A program made the position numbers and the translations under genes. The notes below the pieces were generated by a model that worked only from the letters and a program-made list of their open reading frames with translations, was not told the DNA's origin and searched no databases. Below, piece by piece: positions 12,258 to 24,469 of a stretch of DNA of 64,000 nucleotides. Source of the stretch: Symbiodinium kawagutii (taxonomy: Eukaryota; Sar; Dinophyceae; Suessiales; Symbiodiniaceae); NCBI GenBank assembly GCA_009767595.1, contig VSDK01028448.1:203180-267179 (forward strand), written 5' to 3'. Position 1 is the stretch's first letter, and each line of letters begins with the position of its first letter.

Positions 12258-12434
12258 ACTCCGGTAGTCCCTAACCTGGCTGGCTGGAAAATCCACCATG
12301 CATAGTGAAGTTTTACCTATACAAAGGAAGTTTTACCTATGCAAAAATGGTGTTTTTTAACTTCCAGCTCAGTTTGCAAGGGTTTCCGATAACAATTGGT
12401 GATTTTCCATTGTCATGTTAATTTCGCAAAGGGC
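12258..12434. mobile_element. family D element (D2), diverged
   Basis: CTCCGGTAGTCCCTAACCTGG at the left, then GGAAAATCCACCATG. The right end GATTTTCCATTGTCATGTTA has lost the ACCAG. Contains an internal repeat of GGAAGTTTTACCTATNCAAA. Confidence 0.6.
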
Positions 12435-12918
12435 AACCATTGAGGGTCGATATTGACCCCAACAACATGACTCTTGGCGGGATGCTGTTTGATGGGGTAT
12501 GCCATCTAGAACATGATAGGGAATAGTTCTGAGATGAAAACTGTGAGCACTGTCCCTTTTGTAGGCAAGATTTGATTTGCGATCAACTTGTACGGCATTT
12601 GTATACATGTGTACACATGCCTGTGCATCTTAAATCATACATCAAGTCCAACGTTATCATTTGTTTATGTTGTTTGAGTGATGCAAGCATATTATATATT
12701 TGTTTACGCACAGTGCAAACATTCATCGGGTCAATACCAAGCATGCACAAAATTGGCGATTGGTGACCCATAATATCAACCAGTATCAACCATGATTTGA
12801 CATTATCAACCATGATTAACTTTTGATCATGAACGCCATGATATTGATCATGAACAGCCATAGTCAACATCTCAACAAAGACAAGGACTTGTTCAGCTTA
12901 TCGGATGTGAACCACCAG

Positions 12919-13034
12919 GGGTACAGGTGCCACTCTGACCACCATTTTTTCAGCGTCACAGTTGGCGGCACCGGTTTATCTCCCATGGCGACAAAACCAG
13001 GGTTGCAAGGCCAATAAGGATGCTTATGCACATG
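12919..13034 (+). CDS. possible exon ending at element D3
   Basis: After CCACCAG a frame is open to GCACATG|GTAAAT, which is the GT in the left TIR of D3. Reads TRGTGATLTTIFSASQLAA and then PVYLPWRQNQGCKANKDAYA. A second open frame exists, so frame and ends are tentative. Confidence 0.35.
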
Positions 13035-13183
13035 GTAAATTAACATGGCAATGGAACATCACCAATCGTTATAGGAAACCCTGGTAAACTAACCTGGAAG
13101 TTAGAAATCACCTTTTTTTTGGTATAGGTAAAACCAGAATGCATGGTGGCTTTTCCATTTCCAGGTTCCTTTGTCAGAGTGTA
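13024..13183. mobile_element. family D TIR element (D3)
   Basis: GGTAAATTAACATGGCAATGG at the left and TTCCATTTCCAGGTTCCTTTGTCAG at the right. Contains a second GGTAAACTAACCTGGAAG inside, so it may be two fused copies. Confidence 0.6.
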
Positions 13184-13261
13184 ACCCCTTATAGGCATGG
13201 TTAATAACCATGGGGATGCACATCCAGCCGTATATATATACTCTTCAGTGAAACCTGACAG

Positions 13262-13380
13262 GAGCCATTCTGGCTGGTCATTGAGCTGAATCGTCGGAAC
13301 CCCAGCGTTGGTTTGCAGACAGCTCGAGTGATCGAGAGCTCACGAGGAATATGCAAATTTCACCCACAGAAAATGGATCG
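13262..13380 (+). CDS. internal exon, unknown protein
   Basis: Starts directly after CTGACAG and stays open to a GATCG|GTCATT donor, 39 codons plus two bases. Reads EPFWLVIELNRRNPSVGLQT then ARVIESSRG, an apparent beta-strand pattern. Clear G/C third positions. No family recognised. Confidence 0.55.
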
Positions 13381-14578
13381 GTCATTATCATAAGATGACT
13401 ATTGATTATTGGATGATTCGATCGTACCACTATTTTCAGACATCAGCACATGAGCTTGAAACAAGTATATGATAAAATGAACCAACAAAAAGTAACCAAG
13501 AATAGTATAAAGTGATACCACTATTGACAAGGATCTAGCAACCAATTAGGTCAGCGGATTGACACAAGTGTTGGATGACTGTCAACTTTATGGTGGACAA
13601 ACCTATAGTTAAATGGTTTTAGCTGCAGTTGATGACCTGAATGAAGCGACCCTTTCTGGGGCATTGCAGAGGTGTCTCTTGGTATTCAATATGTAGGCAG
13701 TACAAAAAAGTCGCTTCAGATAACACAGTGGGGAATACAGATACAACTACCAAAAACAGCCCTGGTGTCTACCCAATGAGGATCTGGATGATTGCCCATA
13801 CCAAAGTTTCCAGTGAAATAGTATGTTTTCGTTTCTTGCACACGGACTAGGAAAGGAATCGTTTTGGCTAAGCAGAATTCGGAGTGGCACTAGCCAGTGA
13901 GATCCAATCAACGTGAATTCTTTGGAGCTCTGAGAATCATCAGTTGTGCCTATGGCAGGGATGACCAACAACTTGGCATTTTGGCGAAGCCTGAGGCTTT
14001 ACCCTTTCCGGAATTTCTCCAAATCTCAGATTGGAGAGTTGTCAAGGCCGGGCTTAGCGAGCTCTTGTGATGCGAGGTGATGCCTACAATGATGGATGTC
14101 TCAACGGCTACGGGTCAAGATCAACCCCATCCAAACAGTGGCTAAGCGAACATCCCATCCAAGACTGGTCAGTTAAGGGATGTTCACTGGGGTACCAAGG
14201 TTTGGACCCACATCCCGCTCCCTATGTAGATATATTTGCATGTACATCTCAAACAGATGTTTGCAAAGAACATACGTTCTCTTTTGCGATGTTCCTATGC
14301 ACAGTACACATATATTTCAATGCATACATATACATATTATATTGTATACATATGCCTAATGCCTTGACATTTTCCTGTGAAAAGCTATTCGCAGTGTATT
14401 GCGCAATGTTTAAACTGCAATCTCTTGCGGGTAGACATGCTGACAGCACACATCCACATGCTTGTCACAAACCAGCCTCCGAATCAAAAGATGGGAGGAT
14501 GTTTGTTCGGCTCTCCCCCCATCCCCAACTTAAAGCCGATCGGCTAGTGGCCATGGCCCAAGTGAACAACTAGTAGCT

Positions 14579-14671
14579 AGTTGGTGGTCTGAAACATCTT
14601 TATTTCTTCACTATTTCGAATGGTTGGTGAATTGACTGCTATTTTTCAAAGAGGTTGAAACCACCAGCCAG
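14579..14671. mobile_element. family B element (diverged)
   Basis: TTGGTGGTCTGAAAC at the left, internal AATGGTTGGTGAATTGACTG, and GGTTGAAACCACCAGCCAG at the right. Confidence 0.6.
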
Positions 14672-14740
14672 ACAAGAAGGTGAACCAGGTTCATGGCGGG
14701 TAACCATCACATGGTTGTGGGATCGCAGCAGTGACAAGGT

Positions 14741-14930
14741 GAGTGTTTCTTAAAATTGGGGACCCTCACAAATGGTTGGTTTGTGACGAAGAATGATTAG
14801 TACTGGATGATTTGAATGCTATGGTTGCTTGTTTGTTTATTAATGTTCAAAAATTAAAAATGGTCGGTTTATTGCTATAAATGGTAAATACTGGAGGATT
14901 TTTGGGGCACCCTATTTTCAGAACCACCCG
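14741..14930. mobile_element. family C element, double-length (C4)
   Basis: GAGTGTTTCTTAAAATTGGG at the left and CCCTATTTTCAGAACCACCC at the right. Two tandem cores (AAATGGTTGGTTTGT and AAATGGTCGGTTTAT) suggest a nested or duplicated copy. Confidence 0.6.
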
Positions 14931-15499
14931 GTGACCGAGCTGTAGAGTGATTCGGGAATGGTACACAAAATACAATGTGTGGATCACAAACCAATGTCTA
15001 GAAGAGGTATTGGAAGGATGATGCAAGATGATTTGTTCCGAATGGTTTTGACTGTCAACGAAACATGAAATATAGTGATATCGGTCAGTTGATTAGCATT
15101 GTTCAAGAACTGCTTCATGTAACACAGCTTGTTATTTTGTCAGTTTCTTATTCTCAAACCTCGGACTTGTCATTTCTGAACGATCCTGTCGGCAAGAGTA
15201 TGTGAGCAGCTGTGACCAACCTTTGATTGTTACTGTGTACTAGATGCCGCTTGGTTTGACAACGCAGTTCATGATAAATAGAAACAGCAGGACTCTCAAC
15301 AGGTACTCTACCAGGCATACCCATCCGTCCTTCTTTGGCAACGATGATCAACAATAAGAGTTAGATTTAACAGCATTGGTCAGGGAAACTCCAGCTACAT
15401 GATGCTGTACGCATTTTGCTCTGACCAGCATGTGTCAGATTTTTGAGGTCGTTTCTTCTCCCTTTGTTTATCCCCATCAATCATCTGTTCTCAATAATC

Positions 15500-15615
15500 A
15501 TGGGTGTTTCTCAAGATAAGGGTACCCCCAAATCATCCACTTTATAAACTATATTTGGCATTAAACATCATTAAACCAACCAGTTTTGGGGTTCCTACGT
15601 TCAAGAAACCACCAT
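15500..15615. mobile_element. family C TIR element (C5)
   Basis: ATGGGTGTTTCTCAAGATAA … GTTCAAGAAACCACCATAT with core CCCCAAATCATCCAC and AAACCAACCAGTTTTGGGG. Confidence 0.75.
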
Positions 15616-16126
15616 ATCCCATCCGATCAAGATCGATCCAGCATTCTGAACCCTATAAGGTTGATACTTGTTGACAGTCATGTCAATACACTCAATATAG
15701 ATCTCATGAACTATAGATATCAATCACTGTTGGCAACAAGTATCGTTGTTCGTCATTGGGCACTATGAACCATGATTTGTCCATGGGTGACATCTCCCTG
15801 GTTGTCCTCTCCTATGGTAGGGATGAAGAATGCCGATGATCATTAGCACATCAATCATGTGTGGTAGCAAACAATCATTGTCGACTGCTATGACCTGTTT
15901 TTGAACCCTTTCATAAACCAGTCTGAACATGTCTGAACCATCAGGAGCCAACATTTAGCATGATTCACTCTCCCCGGAATTTATAAACAATTATGACTTT
16001 TAAGAATTATGAAGAGTCCTCACGCGTCAAGCATCGTTCACCAACTCATGAATTCCCTCCTCTCCAGTCGATCGCAGGATCGCGCGCTGCATCAACCAGT
16101 GCTGAGGAAAAAATGAACCGACCCAG

Positions 16127-16392
16127 TGGTGCCAGGGGATACCATGGCAGGATATGGCAGGACCGTCACAGATGACTACCTGGTGGTTTCTCAAGCCATA
16201 GGGAACCCCCAAGTTGCGGATGATTTATTGCTAGTCAATAAACTGGATGATTTGGAGAGTCCCTTATTTTGGGAAATGCCCACCTGGTGGTTGGGAGGGA
16301 GCGACACGGAACCATTCAGGGTATCCATTCGTGCTATCTCTTTGAAGGGACATGAGCGGGGCGCCAGGAGTGGCCGCGTTTTCAACTGGTAG
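16127..16392 (+). CDS. LGGS-type domain copy 1, split by a family C element
   Basis: Left part reads PGDTMAGYGRTVTDDYL up to 16191, right part reads TWWLGGSDTEPFRVSIRA … HERGARSGRVF from 16282. Together they align with the uninterrupted exon at 54522-54742 (PGIQLTGSFSTTSLGWCLGG … RPGATRSGQM). Element C6 sits between the halves. Both halves are open, but the element's expected CCAG acceptor is CCTG here, so splicing is doubtful. Confidence 0.45.
16192..16284. mobile_element. family C element inside a coding domain (C6)
   Basis: GGTGGTTTCTCAAGCCATAG at the left and TTTTGGGAAATGCCCACC at the right. An 11-bp direct repeat ACCTGGTGGTT occurs at both junctions. Confidence 0.75.
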
Positions 16393-16844
16393 ATGAGCAG
16401 TTGTAAGCTGCTTCTTGTAGTGTATCAGCTTCATGGTGATTCTACAAGGTGGACTTCCAACCATTTATAAGTTGGGTTATAACCCCTATAACTGGTAGTT
16501 AACCCTAGTTAGCTTAGTTATAAACCAACTTAGTTTAGTGGTTGGGGGCCCACTTTCTACCGGTTTCACGATCAAGTTCCATGGTGATTCATAGCACGAG
16601 GGGTCTTCAGCCGGTGGCTGGATGATCATCCATCGGTCTAGCAGCTGGACCACCTGCAGAACTGGTAGGTCACGGCAACCACGATGCAGTGCAGCTATGG
16701 CGCAATGCTTGTACCACAAAATCCCTCCGAAAAGCCTGGGGAACATCCTGACAAATGTATTTCTGTGATGTTCCTTTGCTGGGATGTGAACAGAAAGGGT
16801 TATGAATCCTCATTGACCAGGTGAATTATAGATTGATACATATG

Positions 16845-16849
<5 letters not shown>

Positions 16850-16875
<26 letters not shown>

Positions 16876-16930
16876 TGAGACTCATCATTGTCGTAGTTAG
16901 GTATACATGTGTATATATATATATATTTAT
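16850..16930. repeat. (TA)n tracts with duplicated flank
   Basis: Two TA runs, each followed by GAGACTCATCATTGT (16876 and 16932), so the unit TA-tract plus flank is duplicated in tandem. Confidence 0.8.
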
Positions 16931-17584
16931 AGAGACTCATCATTGTTCCGACCATCGTACTTACCTCCTTGGCACCATCATTCTGATGAGTGTCAGCTCT
17001 TACTATTTCACCAACTCGCTAGCTATGATTGTCAAGTACTATTGTTAAGTATAGAAGTACCATACTTGGATGCGTAGCTGGATTATAAGTGGTACAGAAC
17101 CGTGGTAAGTGACCCGATAAGATGGGATAGTTAACCCCTTAAGCATGCTTAGTCACACCAGCATTCACATCTTTCTTACATCCCCAAGTAATGTTACTAC
17201 TTGACGACATGAGGTCAGCGACTGTTTCTTTTAACTACGATTACATATAGCTGGCTCTTGTATTAGTTACCCATGATCATATCAGTACTCACATCTACTC
17301 ACCCTGATTCACCTGGTGAATCTGCACGAGTAGCATCAGCGAAGAGCACAAAACCATCCTGTGGTCATCGGTTCCATGTGTGTTTGTTGCTGGTTGATTA
17401 ACTTAACCATCTTTCATGATTAAGATAATGAGCTCATTAATGTTGGTTTCATCTATTTTCATTACTTTAGGGGGGGTTACACTAATCAGAAACCAACATT
17501 ACTAAGTACCTTGAAATACCTTGAACCAGCTCGAACCATCACCGAGCATTGCCAACCATCGCCACCATGAACCTGCTCGAGCAG

Positions 17585-17683
17585 GCGGCTCTTGGTGAAG
17601 GTCGATAGTCCACAAAACTTGGACCTGCAAAACGTGGAGGTCAGCGATGCTGGGGCACGGGGCGGCGGCGCAGGGCTGGTGTG
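17585..17683 (+). CDS. internal exon, beta-rich segment
   Basis: Between a CGAGCAG acceptor and a GTG|GTGAGG donor. Reads RLLVKVDSPQNLDLQNVEVS then DAGARGGGAGLV, with strong G/C third positions. The strand pattern resembles parallel-beta or lectin-like extracellular proteins, but no family can be named. Confidence 0.6.
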
Positions 17684-18710
17684 GTGAGGGGAAGCCACTC
17701 CTCCAAAACTACCAGTTGCTCCTGGTAGATACAACCAGCAACTGTTCAGAACTGCAGGTCCTAACCAGCTTATAATTGATAGCTCTTCTTAAGCAGATTG
17801 GTTCTTAAAGCTGGTGCTTAAGAATCGACAACCAGCAACAATCCCCAAAAACTAGAAACTGTTTGTAAGTAGAGTTACTAGGTACGTGCGTGTGTACATG
17901 AGTATTGTATATTTACGTGATTTCATATCAATGCACATTGGCCCCAAGCTCACCCATCTTTCGTCAGGCGGCATGGTCCAACAAGAACCAGTGCCTGGAG
18001 GTGGGGAGTGCCGCTGGACATGTCCTGCTGGCAGTGGCAGTCCTGGGATGCGGTAGATGTATTCCCTGCTACCTGTGGCTTTACCGATTGCTGTAACCTG
18101 TTTGATAGCATGCGGGGTTATATGTGTTTGTGCTGCTTGCCAGTTGCGGTGACAGTTTATGAAATGGAAATCTTTTGGTCACCAGCACACGCATCACAAT
18201 GAAACTAGTGGGTGGTTTTGAAATGTTGTCACCCTCATAGTTGGGACGGTGGGTTGATTTACAAATTGTTTTGGGATGGTTTATAATCACCAAGCAGAAG
18301 ATGTTGCATTGCCGTGGGCAGCTAGCTATGGCATGGTTATTCTCGTTGTGCATAGGTGGTACGGCTTTGGATTATTACCAACCAGCCCAAAAATAGGTAG
18401 ATGAACATTCCAACAGGGATTGACCACAGCCATTTATATGCATCAATGAGTATGAACTTAAACACATAGCTAGTTGTTGGTTGCAAAATGGCTATTTATG
18501 CTATTTGTAGTGGTCTATAGTTTACCGTATACTTGTTGTTTCATTGAAGGTGATAGAAGGTGCATCAAATGGTTCGGGAACTAATTCATGTGGCTATTGG
18601 TGAACCAGTTCCAGATTCATTGCATACAACAAAAATGGTATCAATCAACTATAGCAGCTCGCAGCTGACCTCCATCGATTCTTGATTTATGCCAATTTCT
18701 ACCAAATTGA

Positions 18711-18796
18711 ATATCCAGGTTATATGTACATATAGTTTGTTGGTAATTATTAGGTTAGTTTGCCGGTTAAGCTATATGTATGTATAACCTGGATAT
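18711..18796. repeat. inverted repeat, about 86 bp
   Basis: ATATCCAGGTTATATGTACA at the left is matched by TGTATGTATAACCTGGATAT at the right. Either a long hairpin or a small TIR element. No other copy seen. Confidence 0.65.
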
Positions 18797-18845
18797 CTAA
18801 TTTTGGTTAAGTCCTTTAACCTGGTTAAAGAAGCGTCGGCTTAAG

Positions 18846-18960
18846 GAAAATTGTTGGTCCTCACATAACACAACTCACCGTGACGGGAGGTGGTTGGAGC
18901 GAAGATGGCCAGCCAGGTGCCGTGAGCCGCGGCTGGATGATGTTGGGCGCCGATGACTAA
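18846..18960 (+). CDS. exon, unknown protein
   Basis: After CTTAAG the frame is open to TAA at 18958. Reads KIVGPHITQLTVTGGGWSED then GQPGAVSRGWMMLGADD. Third positions are G/C rich in the second half. Terminal exon is likely. Confidence 0.5.
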
Positions 18961-18999
18961 TGCCATGGGGGAAGTACTGATGGCTAAGAATGGTTCAAG

Positions 19000-19115
19000 A
19001 TGGCTATGGGTCAATATTAACCAACCAACTACTGGGGGTTAATAACCAGCAATGATAAGGCAAAATAATGGTTTAATGATGGGGAACCAGGGGTACAGGT
19101 TACTCACTGCCAGAT
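19000..19115. mobile_element. family A TIR element (A2)
   Basis: ATGGCTATGGGTCAATATTA at the left and TTACTCACTGCCAG at the right. Core TTTAATGATGGGGAACCAGG is shared with 24577. Confidence 0.7.
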
Positions 19116-19196
19116 GGTAAATGACGGAGAATGACGACTACTGATGCTTGACGCTTAATGCTGAGCTACTGAGACCAGTGAGCTGGTTGATGATTA

Positions 19197-19406
19197 ATGA
19201 GACCAGTGGCTTCAATCAAGGCCAGTCGGTCGGTTTATGGAACGATTGATGATCCAGGCACGGATCATCAAGAAGCGGTTGGTGGTTTCAAGCATTTTAT
19301 TTTCCGGGTATTACCAAAGAGTTGGTTGGTGGACTATTTTTTTTGGAGGGTTGAGAACGCCAACCAGAGAATCTATTTTGAGGTTTCACGTAACTTTTCA
19401 GACTGA
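19197..19406 (+). CDS. ORF read through element B2
   Basis: Opens MRPVASIKASRSVYGTIDDP and ends RIYFEVSRNFSD. The B2 element (19277-19367) is 90 bp between its GT and AG, so the frame is the same whether the element is kept or spliced. Weak coding bias. Confidence 0.3.
   Translation: MRPVASIKASRSVYGTIDDPGTDHQEAVGGFKHFIFRVLPKSWLVDYFFWRVENANQRIYFEVSRNFSD
19277..19367. mobile_element. family B element (B2)
   Basis: GGTTGGTGGTTTCAAGC at the left, GAACGCCAACCAG at the right, internal GTTGGTTGGTGGAC. Confidence 0.6.
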
Positions 19407-20884
19407 GCAGTTGTTCTCTGGGGATACTTTGACTACTGGGATATTTCATGGTGATCACAGCTATTTTTACTGTGATACACTACTACATAGTTAATGGTGA
19501 AGAACGTTGTACATTGGGTTCTTATGGTACACCAGTAGAAGTGGACAACAAGAATCTGTTTGTCCAAAATGAAAATCTGATTTTGACCAATGGGATTAAT
19601 AATTTCATGTTTTCCTGAGCAGTTGTGGACATCTAGTCGGGTTGGAGGGTTTCAGTGCCTTGGTTTGCACAACTTCAAATCCCAAGCTTAACAAATTATA
19701 ACAGCGAAGATTTCACACATGGACCTTCATGGCTGCTTGATTTGACAAGAGTCACAAGAGTCATAGCAGCAAGAACACGAACGAGAGCACCAGCAATACC
19801 GTGATTCTGGAGCGTTTTCAAGATTGAGTGTGCTGTGACGACTTTATCACAGGTTGGGTATGACGTTTGACAAATGACTTCTGATTTTGTTGCTGATCAA
19901 GTAACTGCATGATTTGGTGTTTGGTGACACAGCTTGATATGTAAGAGTTATATAGTATTCAGTATTAACTAATAGCTCACCAGTACCTACCCTGTCAAGA
20001 ATGGTTGATGGCTACTTAATGCTAAGGACCATACCATTCAAGGGGCCCCGCATCAGCTTGGGTCTGACACCAGCTGCACCAGGCCACTGCCTATGTGGAA
20101 CGGCCGCTTGGACGGCAGTTCGAGTGGATTCGGCCAGCAGTTCGGGCAAGGACTGCTACAAGATGCTATGAGCATTTTTTGTGGAGGATTGTGGTGGTCA
20201 ATAAGGGATGATAACCAACAATAATGGTCAAACAACTAAATACTAGCTGGTGGTTTTATGCATAAGATGCTGTAGGTCATTGACCAAAAGCCAGTATAAT
20301 GTTGGATCCGTAACCCCATATTTGATGGTAAATCACCAGCTATTGAGGATAAGTAGGTTTGGTTCATAGATGTGGAGCTGCCACTGGTATAGATTTGGTC
20401 AAGAACGTCAAGAACTTGTTGTGTAGAGCGAATATACTGAAATCAACCATCGTTGGTATCAGTATTGGCTAGATTAGCAATATAGTTTGACCAAGAAGGG
20501 GTACAAACCAGGGACCTATGGGTACAAAGTAAGAACCAGTACCAACCAAGAACAAGTCATAGAACTAGTGAATACTGGCGTAGTAATCGGAACATCTAGA
20601 TAGATAGTATGTCTTTATACGTGGATACGTACACATAAACATATCTATGGAACCAGCCATCAGGGGCAAAGAAATTGGATTTTTGTTTGGTGTGTCTGGT
20701 ATACTTTTCGTTTTTTTCTTTCTTAGAGTCCTATGCCTCCCATTGTCTCAATATATCCCTCTCACTAACAGATTCATAGCTGGAAGGTAAGCCATCGCTG
20801 CATGGATCACAGGCTCAGCTTTGCATCCCAGGTTAGACTGAGTCGCCAGGCAACGCGGGGGGAGATGGCTGAGGACCCCAGAAA
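19407..20884. other. no supported exon
   Basis: AT-rich spacer with GGTTGATGA-type drift. Nothing with consistent coding bias. Confidence 0.5.
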
Positions 20885-21006
20885 GCCAGGGTGATCCCAG
20901 CCACGGTGGGTATGTCACTAGCTGTTGGTTGGGAGGGAGCTAAGGAGCCCGGCTATGTTTCCCTTTAAACGGGGAGCGATTTGGAGCTACCAGGACTGGC
21001 CTAATC
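20885..21006 (+). pseudogene. LGGS-type domain copy 2, broken
   Basis: QGDPSHGGYVTSCWLGGS is followed at once by TAA, then a matching tail with GATRTG. Nucleotides TTGGGAGGGAGC and GGAGCTACCAGGA match the copy at 54522. The in-frame stop suggests a decayed exon. Confidence 0.5.
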
Positions 21007-22909
21007 AAATCGTAGGTTGGCCACTAGGCATCCTTAGTCACATCAGTGTGTTTTGTTTGACCTTGGTTACATCAAGCCATCAAATCTGTGCATAAGTATT
21101 GGTCAACCATGAACTGACCGTGGATTAACATGCATGAGGTTCTGAACTCAAGCGGCTATGTCCCATTGACATGACCCAAAGAAGACGGGCGATGGTCATT
21201 CTTGCTTTTTGGACAGCTAAAGGCCTCGTACTCTCTGATAAGACGATGCCATTGATTTACTATATCATATTGCCCTTTGCTTTCTGATTTCTTGCCGTTG
21301 CCATGTGAGCTTCGTGTTTGTGAATGATCATTGCCATGAATCATCAAAAAAACAAAGCAACGGATTGAATGAGACGCTGCCAGCCAGGCAGAAGCAATCC
21401 GAGAATTCTTAGATGGCACAGCACCGTGCGATGTACATAGAAAGTACCGCAGGTCTTTGGGTGTGTCCGAACAGCTGCTATGCCAGCGGTTGATGATGCT
21501 AACTCCAGGAAGAGCCACAATCCTTGTTGGATGTATAGGTGGATTAATGTGTCACCAACAGGATCTAGGATCAGAAAGTGGTTGTTAATCTATAGCCGGG
21601 ATAGCTAGTGTAAGGGTTGTATAGAAGAGCTTGGCAATCTGATGGTTATCAGGTGCATATGTTGATGCTTTGTTTGGGATGGCACGTGCTCATGGTCAGC
21701 CGGGCGCCCGCAGCAAGCATTGAAAACTGCTCACAGCCAAGCGTTTTGTCTCCGCCTTCGGCCATGTTTGCATCCCAGCAAAGATTTGTTAGGCCAGCGA
21801 TATCTGTACCGGCGTGCTATTTTTGGGGACTAGTAGCCTGGCTTCTGAGTTATGTAAGCATATGTAAGCATCGTTCAGGAAGCATAGGGAGAGAACATGT
21901 ATCCCAACAGCCTCAGTTGCGATATGCATTGGGACACACCTTCCACTCCATTGCGAGCTAGCTCATGTGGAACTCAATGGCTATGCTGGATCATAGCACA
22001 GTGCAATAGCAGCTGGCGCAACTGTACACACCGTAGACAGCGGATGGCTCTTGATGCGTTATATGCTCGTAGGAAGAATCAAGTCTACCGGTTCGAAAAA
22101 TGTCTGCGTGACTGGAAGTTGGTGTGAGCAGTACTGAAATAGTGCTGCTTCCATCGCATTTGACTGCTTTTTAGAGGCATTCCCCGGTGATGATACTGCT
22201 TCATCCGCTGTGATCATGTGGTTGGTGGCTGCAAACATGTGTTGTTACTCCGCCACACTTGGGATGGTTAAAACAACAGCCAAATAGGTTGGATAGGATC
22301 AAATGAACAGCCAGTAATCGAAGAGAGGATTTTCACTGCTGCTCCGCAAGGACATTAATCCTATCACTATGTCTCCGCTTTCGAGCAGGGAAATATACCA
22401 CAGAAAGCCTTTTTGCGGCTTGTGAATCTCCGGTGATACTGACTAGTCAATTAACAAGATTGAATCAATTAACAAGAATGATATTGTAAGATATTGTAAG
22501 TACATATGTATATATATATATATATTGTATATGAACTATTTGTCTCTTTTAATGATGTACATGTATTTTGCAGTATACATGCATGATCGTGCATGATCAT
22601 GCATGCATACATATACTTTGACATTGTTTGGAGTGTCAGAGAACATGCTATCATTCCTGATCATTCCCATATTAGGGCCAGATATCACTCACCCCTCGTT
22701 GCTGACAACCATGAGTCATGTTCAGCATATGGCTTTGTCGACAAACCCTGTCCCCCTAGTGACATATGACGTCAATGACCAAACATGACCAAAACATTCT
22801 TTGTTGAGATGTTCATCCATCAACTAATCCATCGATTTTGGGACTAGTGTATATTGATCTGATGATGGCTCTGTTGTTTATCCGGCTCCTCCAAAAGATG
22901 GCTCACCAC
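21007..22909. other. repeat-rich, uncertain ORFs
   Basis: A 120-codon - strand ORF (21156-21518) and a 114-codon + ORF (21617-21961, SRAPAASIENCSQPSVLSPP) have no motif or splice support. TA tract at 22508-22528 and ATGCATGATC repeats at 22575-22605. Confidence 0.4.
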
Positions 22910-23040
22910 ATGGATGTTTCTCAAAAGAGGGGTATCCCGAAATCATCTTTGATATCAATGACTTACAATCAACCAGCCAAAAGACTTATAACAAATCAAC
23001 CATTTTTTGGGGGGTACCTCGAGTTTGAGAACCCCTCCAT
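22910..23040. mobile_element. family C TIR element (C7)
   Basis: ATGGATGTTTCTCAAAAGAG … GAGTTTGAGAACCCCTCCAT with core CCGAAATCATC and AAATCAACCATTTTTTGGGG. Confidence 0.75.
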
Positions 23041-23246
23041 TTGTTGTTTGGCTAGGCTTACGAATGGCCATGGCAGCATTGAGCTTCCCAGTTGCTTTAG
23101 GCTCAAGCGATGCGCTCCAAATATGTAGAGCACTCGCTCCTTGAAACGCCTGCGAGATGGCTCAAGGCCATGGGGTTCTGCGTGGTGAACTTTTCGCCTG
23201 GGAAATGGTGGGTTGATAGGGGACACAGGACACATCGTCGTCGTTT

Positions 23247-23374
23247 GGGTGCTTCTTAAGCCATAGGGGACACCAAAAATGGTTGGTTTCATACGTTTTA
23301 CAACTATTTATAAATTCTAAGTGGTGTATAAACTGGATGATTTGGCGTGTGCCCCTATTCTGAGAGACACCCAT
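23247..23374. mobile_element. family C element (C8)
   Basis: GGGTGCTTCTTAAGCCATAG … CTATTCTGAGAGACACCCAT, inverted core CCAAAAATGGTTGGTTTC and TGGATGATTTGGC. Confidence 0.75.
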
Positions 23375-24469
23375 ATCTAGATGCATTAGGTGGGGTGAGA
23401 CGTTAAGTCTCAATGATCGCCATGCTGATCGTGTGCCAGGTTCTTGGTTACTGATGGCTTCTGATTCATTGTGGTTGATGGTTGAAGCTGCTTGGGTTGA
23501 TCGTGAATGGATGATGGTTGAAGCTGATGTTCATCATCGATCATTTACTCGAACCGTCATTTTTGATACTGGGGCCTTCTGATTGATCACGGTTCATGAT
23601 TGAAGCTGTTTGGTTGATCATAGATCACTTACTCGAAGCCCTAGTGGCTCAACTTATCTCAAAAATTGGGACCGTTCGATTATCATCTCTTGGCTGAGTG
23701 ACGTGATGACTTGAGTCTGTGTACCCTTAGGATATGCTGAATGAATTTCAAACAATCAGTTTTACAATCTTATCAGCTCTATTGTCTTAAATCCCTTAAG
23801 TTAATCATAATTCACAAATCATCAGAAACATTCATTAACTTGGTAATAAGTAATCATCCAATGAAACGTGCAGTAGTCAGTTCATCAACATTATAATCAA
23901 ACATGAATGGTTCATCCGATATCATACCCCGATAATCATCGTCATCCCACTCCTCCATGTTGATTAATTTAGTTAAGGTACAGAGCAGAGGGAATATTGA
24001 TTGTCATTATGATATTTACATATTTACCATTCCTACTAGTTCGATGGAATTTGAACCGTTGTAAACGAAACAGGAGTATCCAGTAATTTCTCATTATTGT
24101 CATTCTCCGTGGTTGAAATTTCAACCCATTCCCATGCACTTTGAACTACTACTGGCTCTATCATTTACCCTTCAACCATCACTACCTATGAAACCAACTG
24201 ATTATTCTTATTGGCCATTTTAGCAAATTATCATCATTAAGTATATCATACCATAACCATGAAACTAGCCATAAGCCAACAAAAACATCCACCCTCAGCT
24301 TTGAAACTGGCCGCCATGAAGCGCCTTCACCAAGTAACCAACCATTAGCTTCACCTACCACTGAAGTCCATCAGCTTCACCAACGAACTTCACCAACCAA
24401 CTTAAGCGACCAGCTGTTACAAGCGAAGTGAACTCCATCAGTTTGTAAGCACCATCAGCTGGTTGTCCC
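23375..24469. other. no supported exon
   Basis: Degenerate GGTTGATCATGAT and ACCATCAACC-type spacer. Confidence 0.5.

Larger units (their letters stand above)
13381..16120. other. no supported exon
   Basis: Spacer with element copies (14579, 14741, 15500). A 168-codon ORF at 14067-14573 crosses AT-rich repeats and is doubtful. Confidence 0.4.

Noticed and set aside
14067-14573. 168-codon + ORF
   Set aside because: Crosses AT-rich repeats, mixed codon bias, no acceptor or donor that fits. Parts may be exonic but I cannot support it.
21156-21518. 120-codon - strand ORF
   Set aside because: No motif, no bias and no splice sites; could be an old element, not enough to call.
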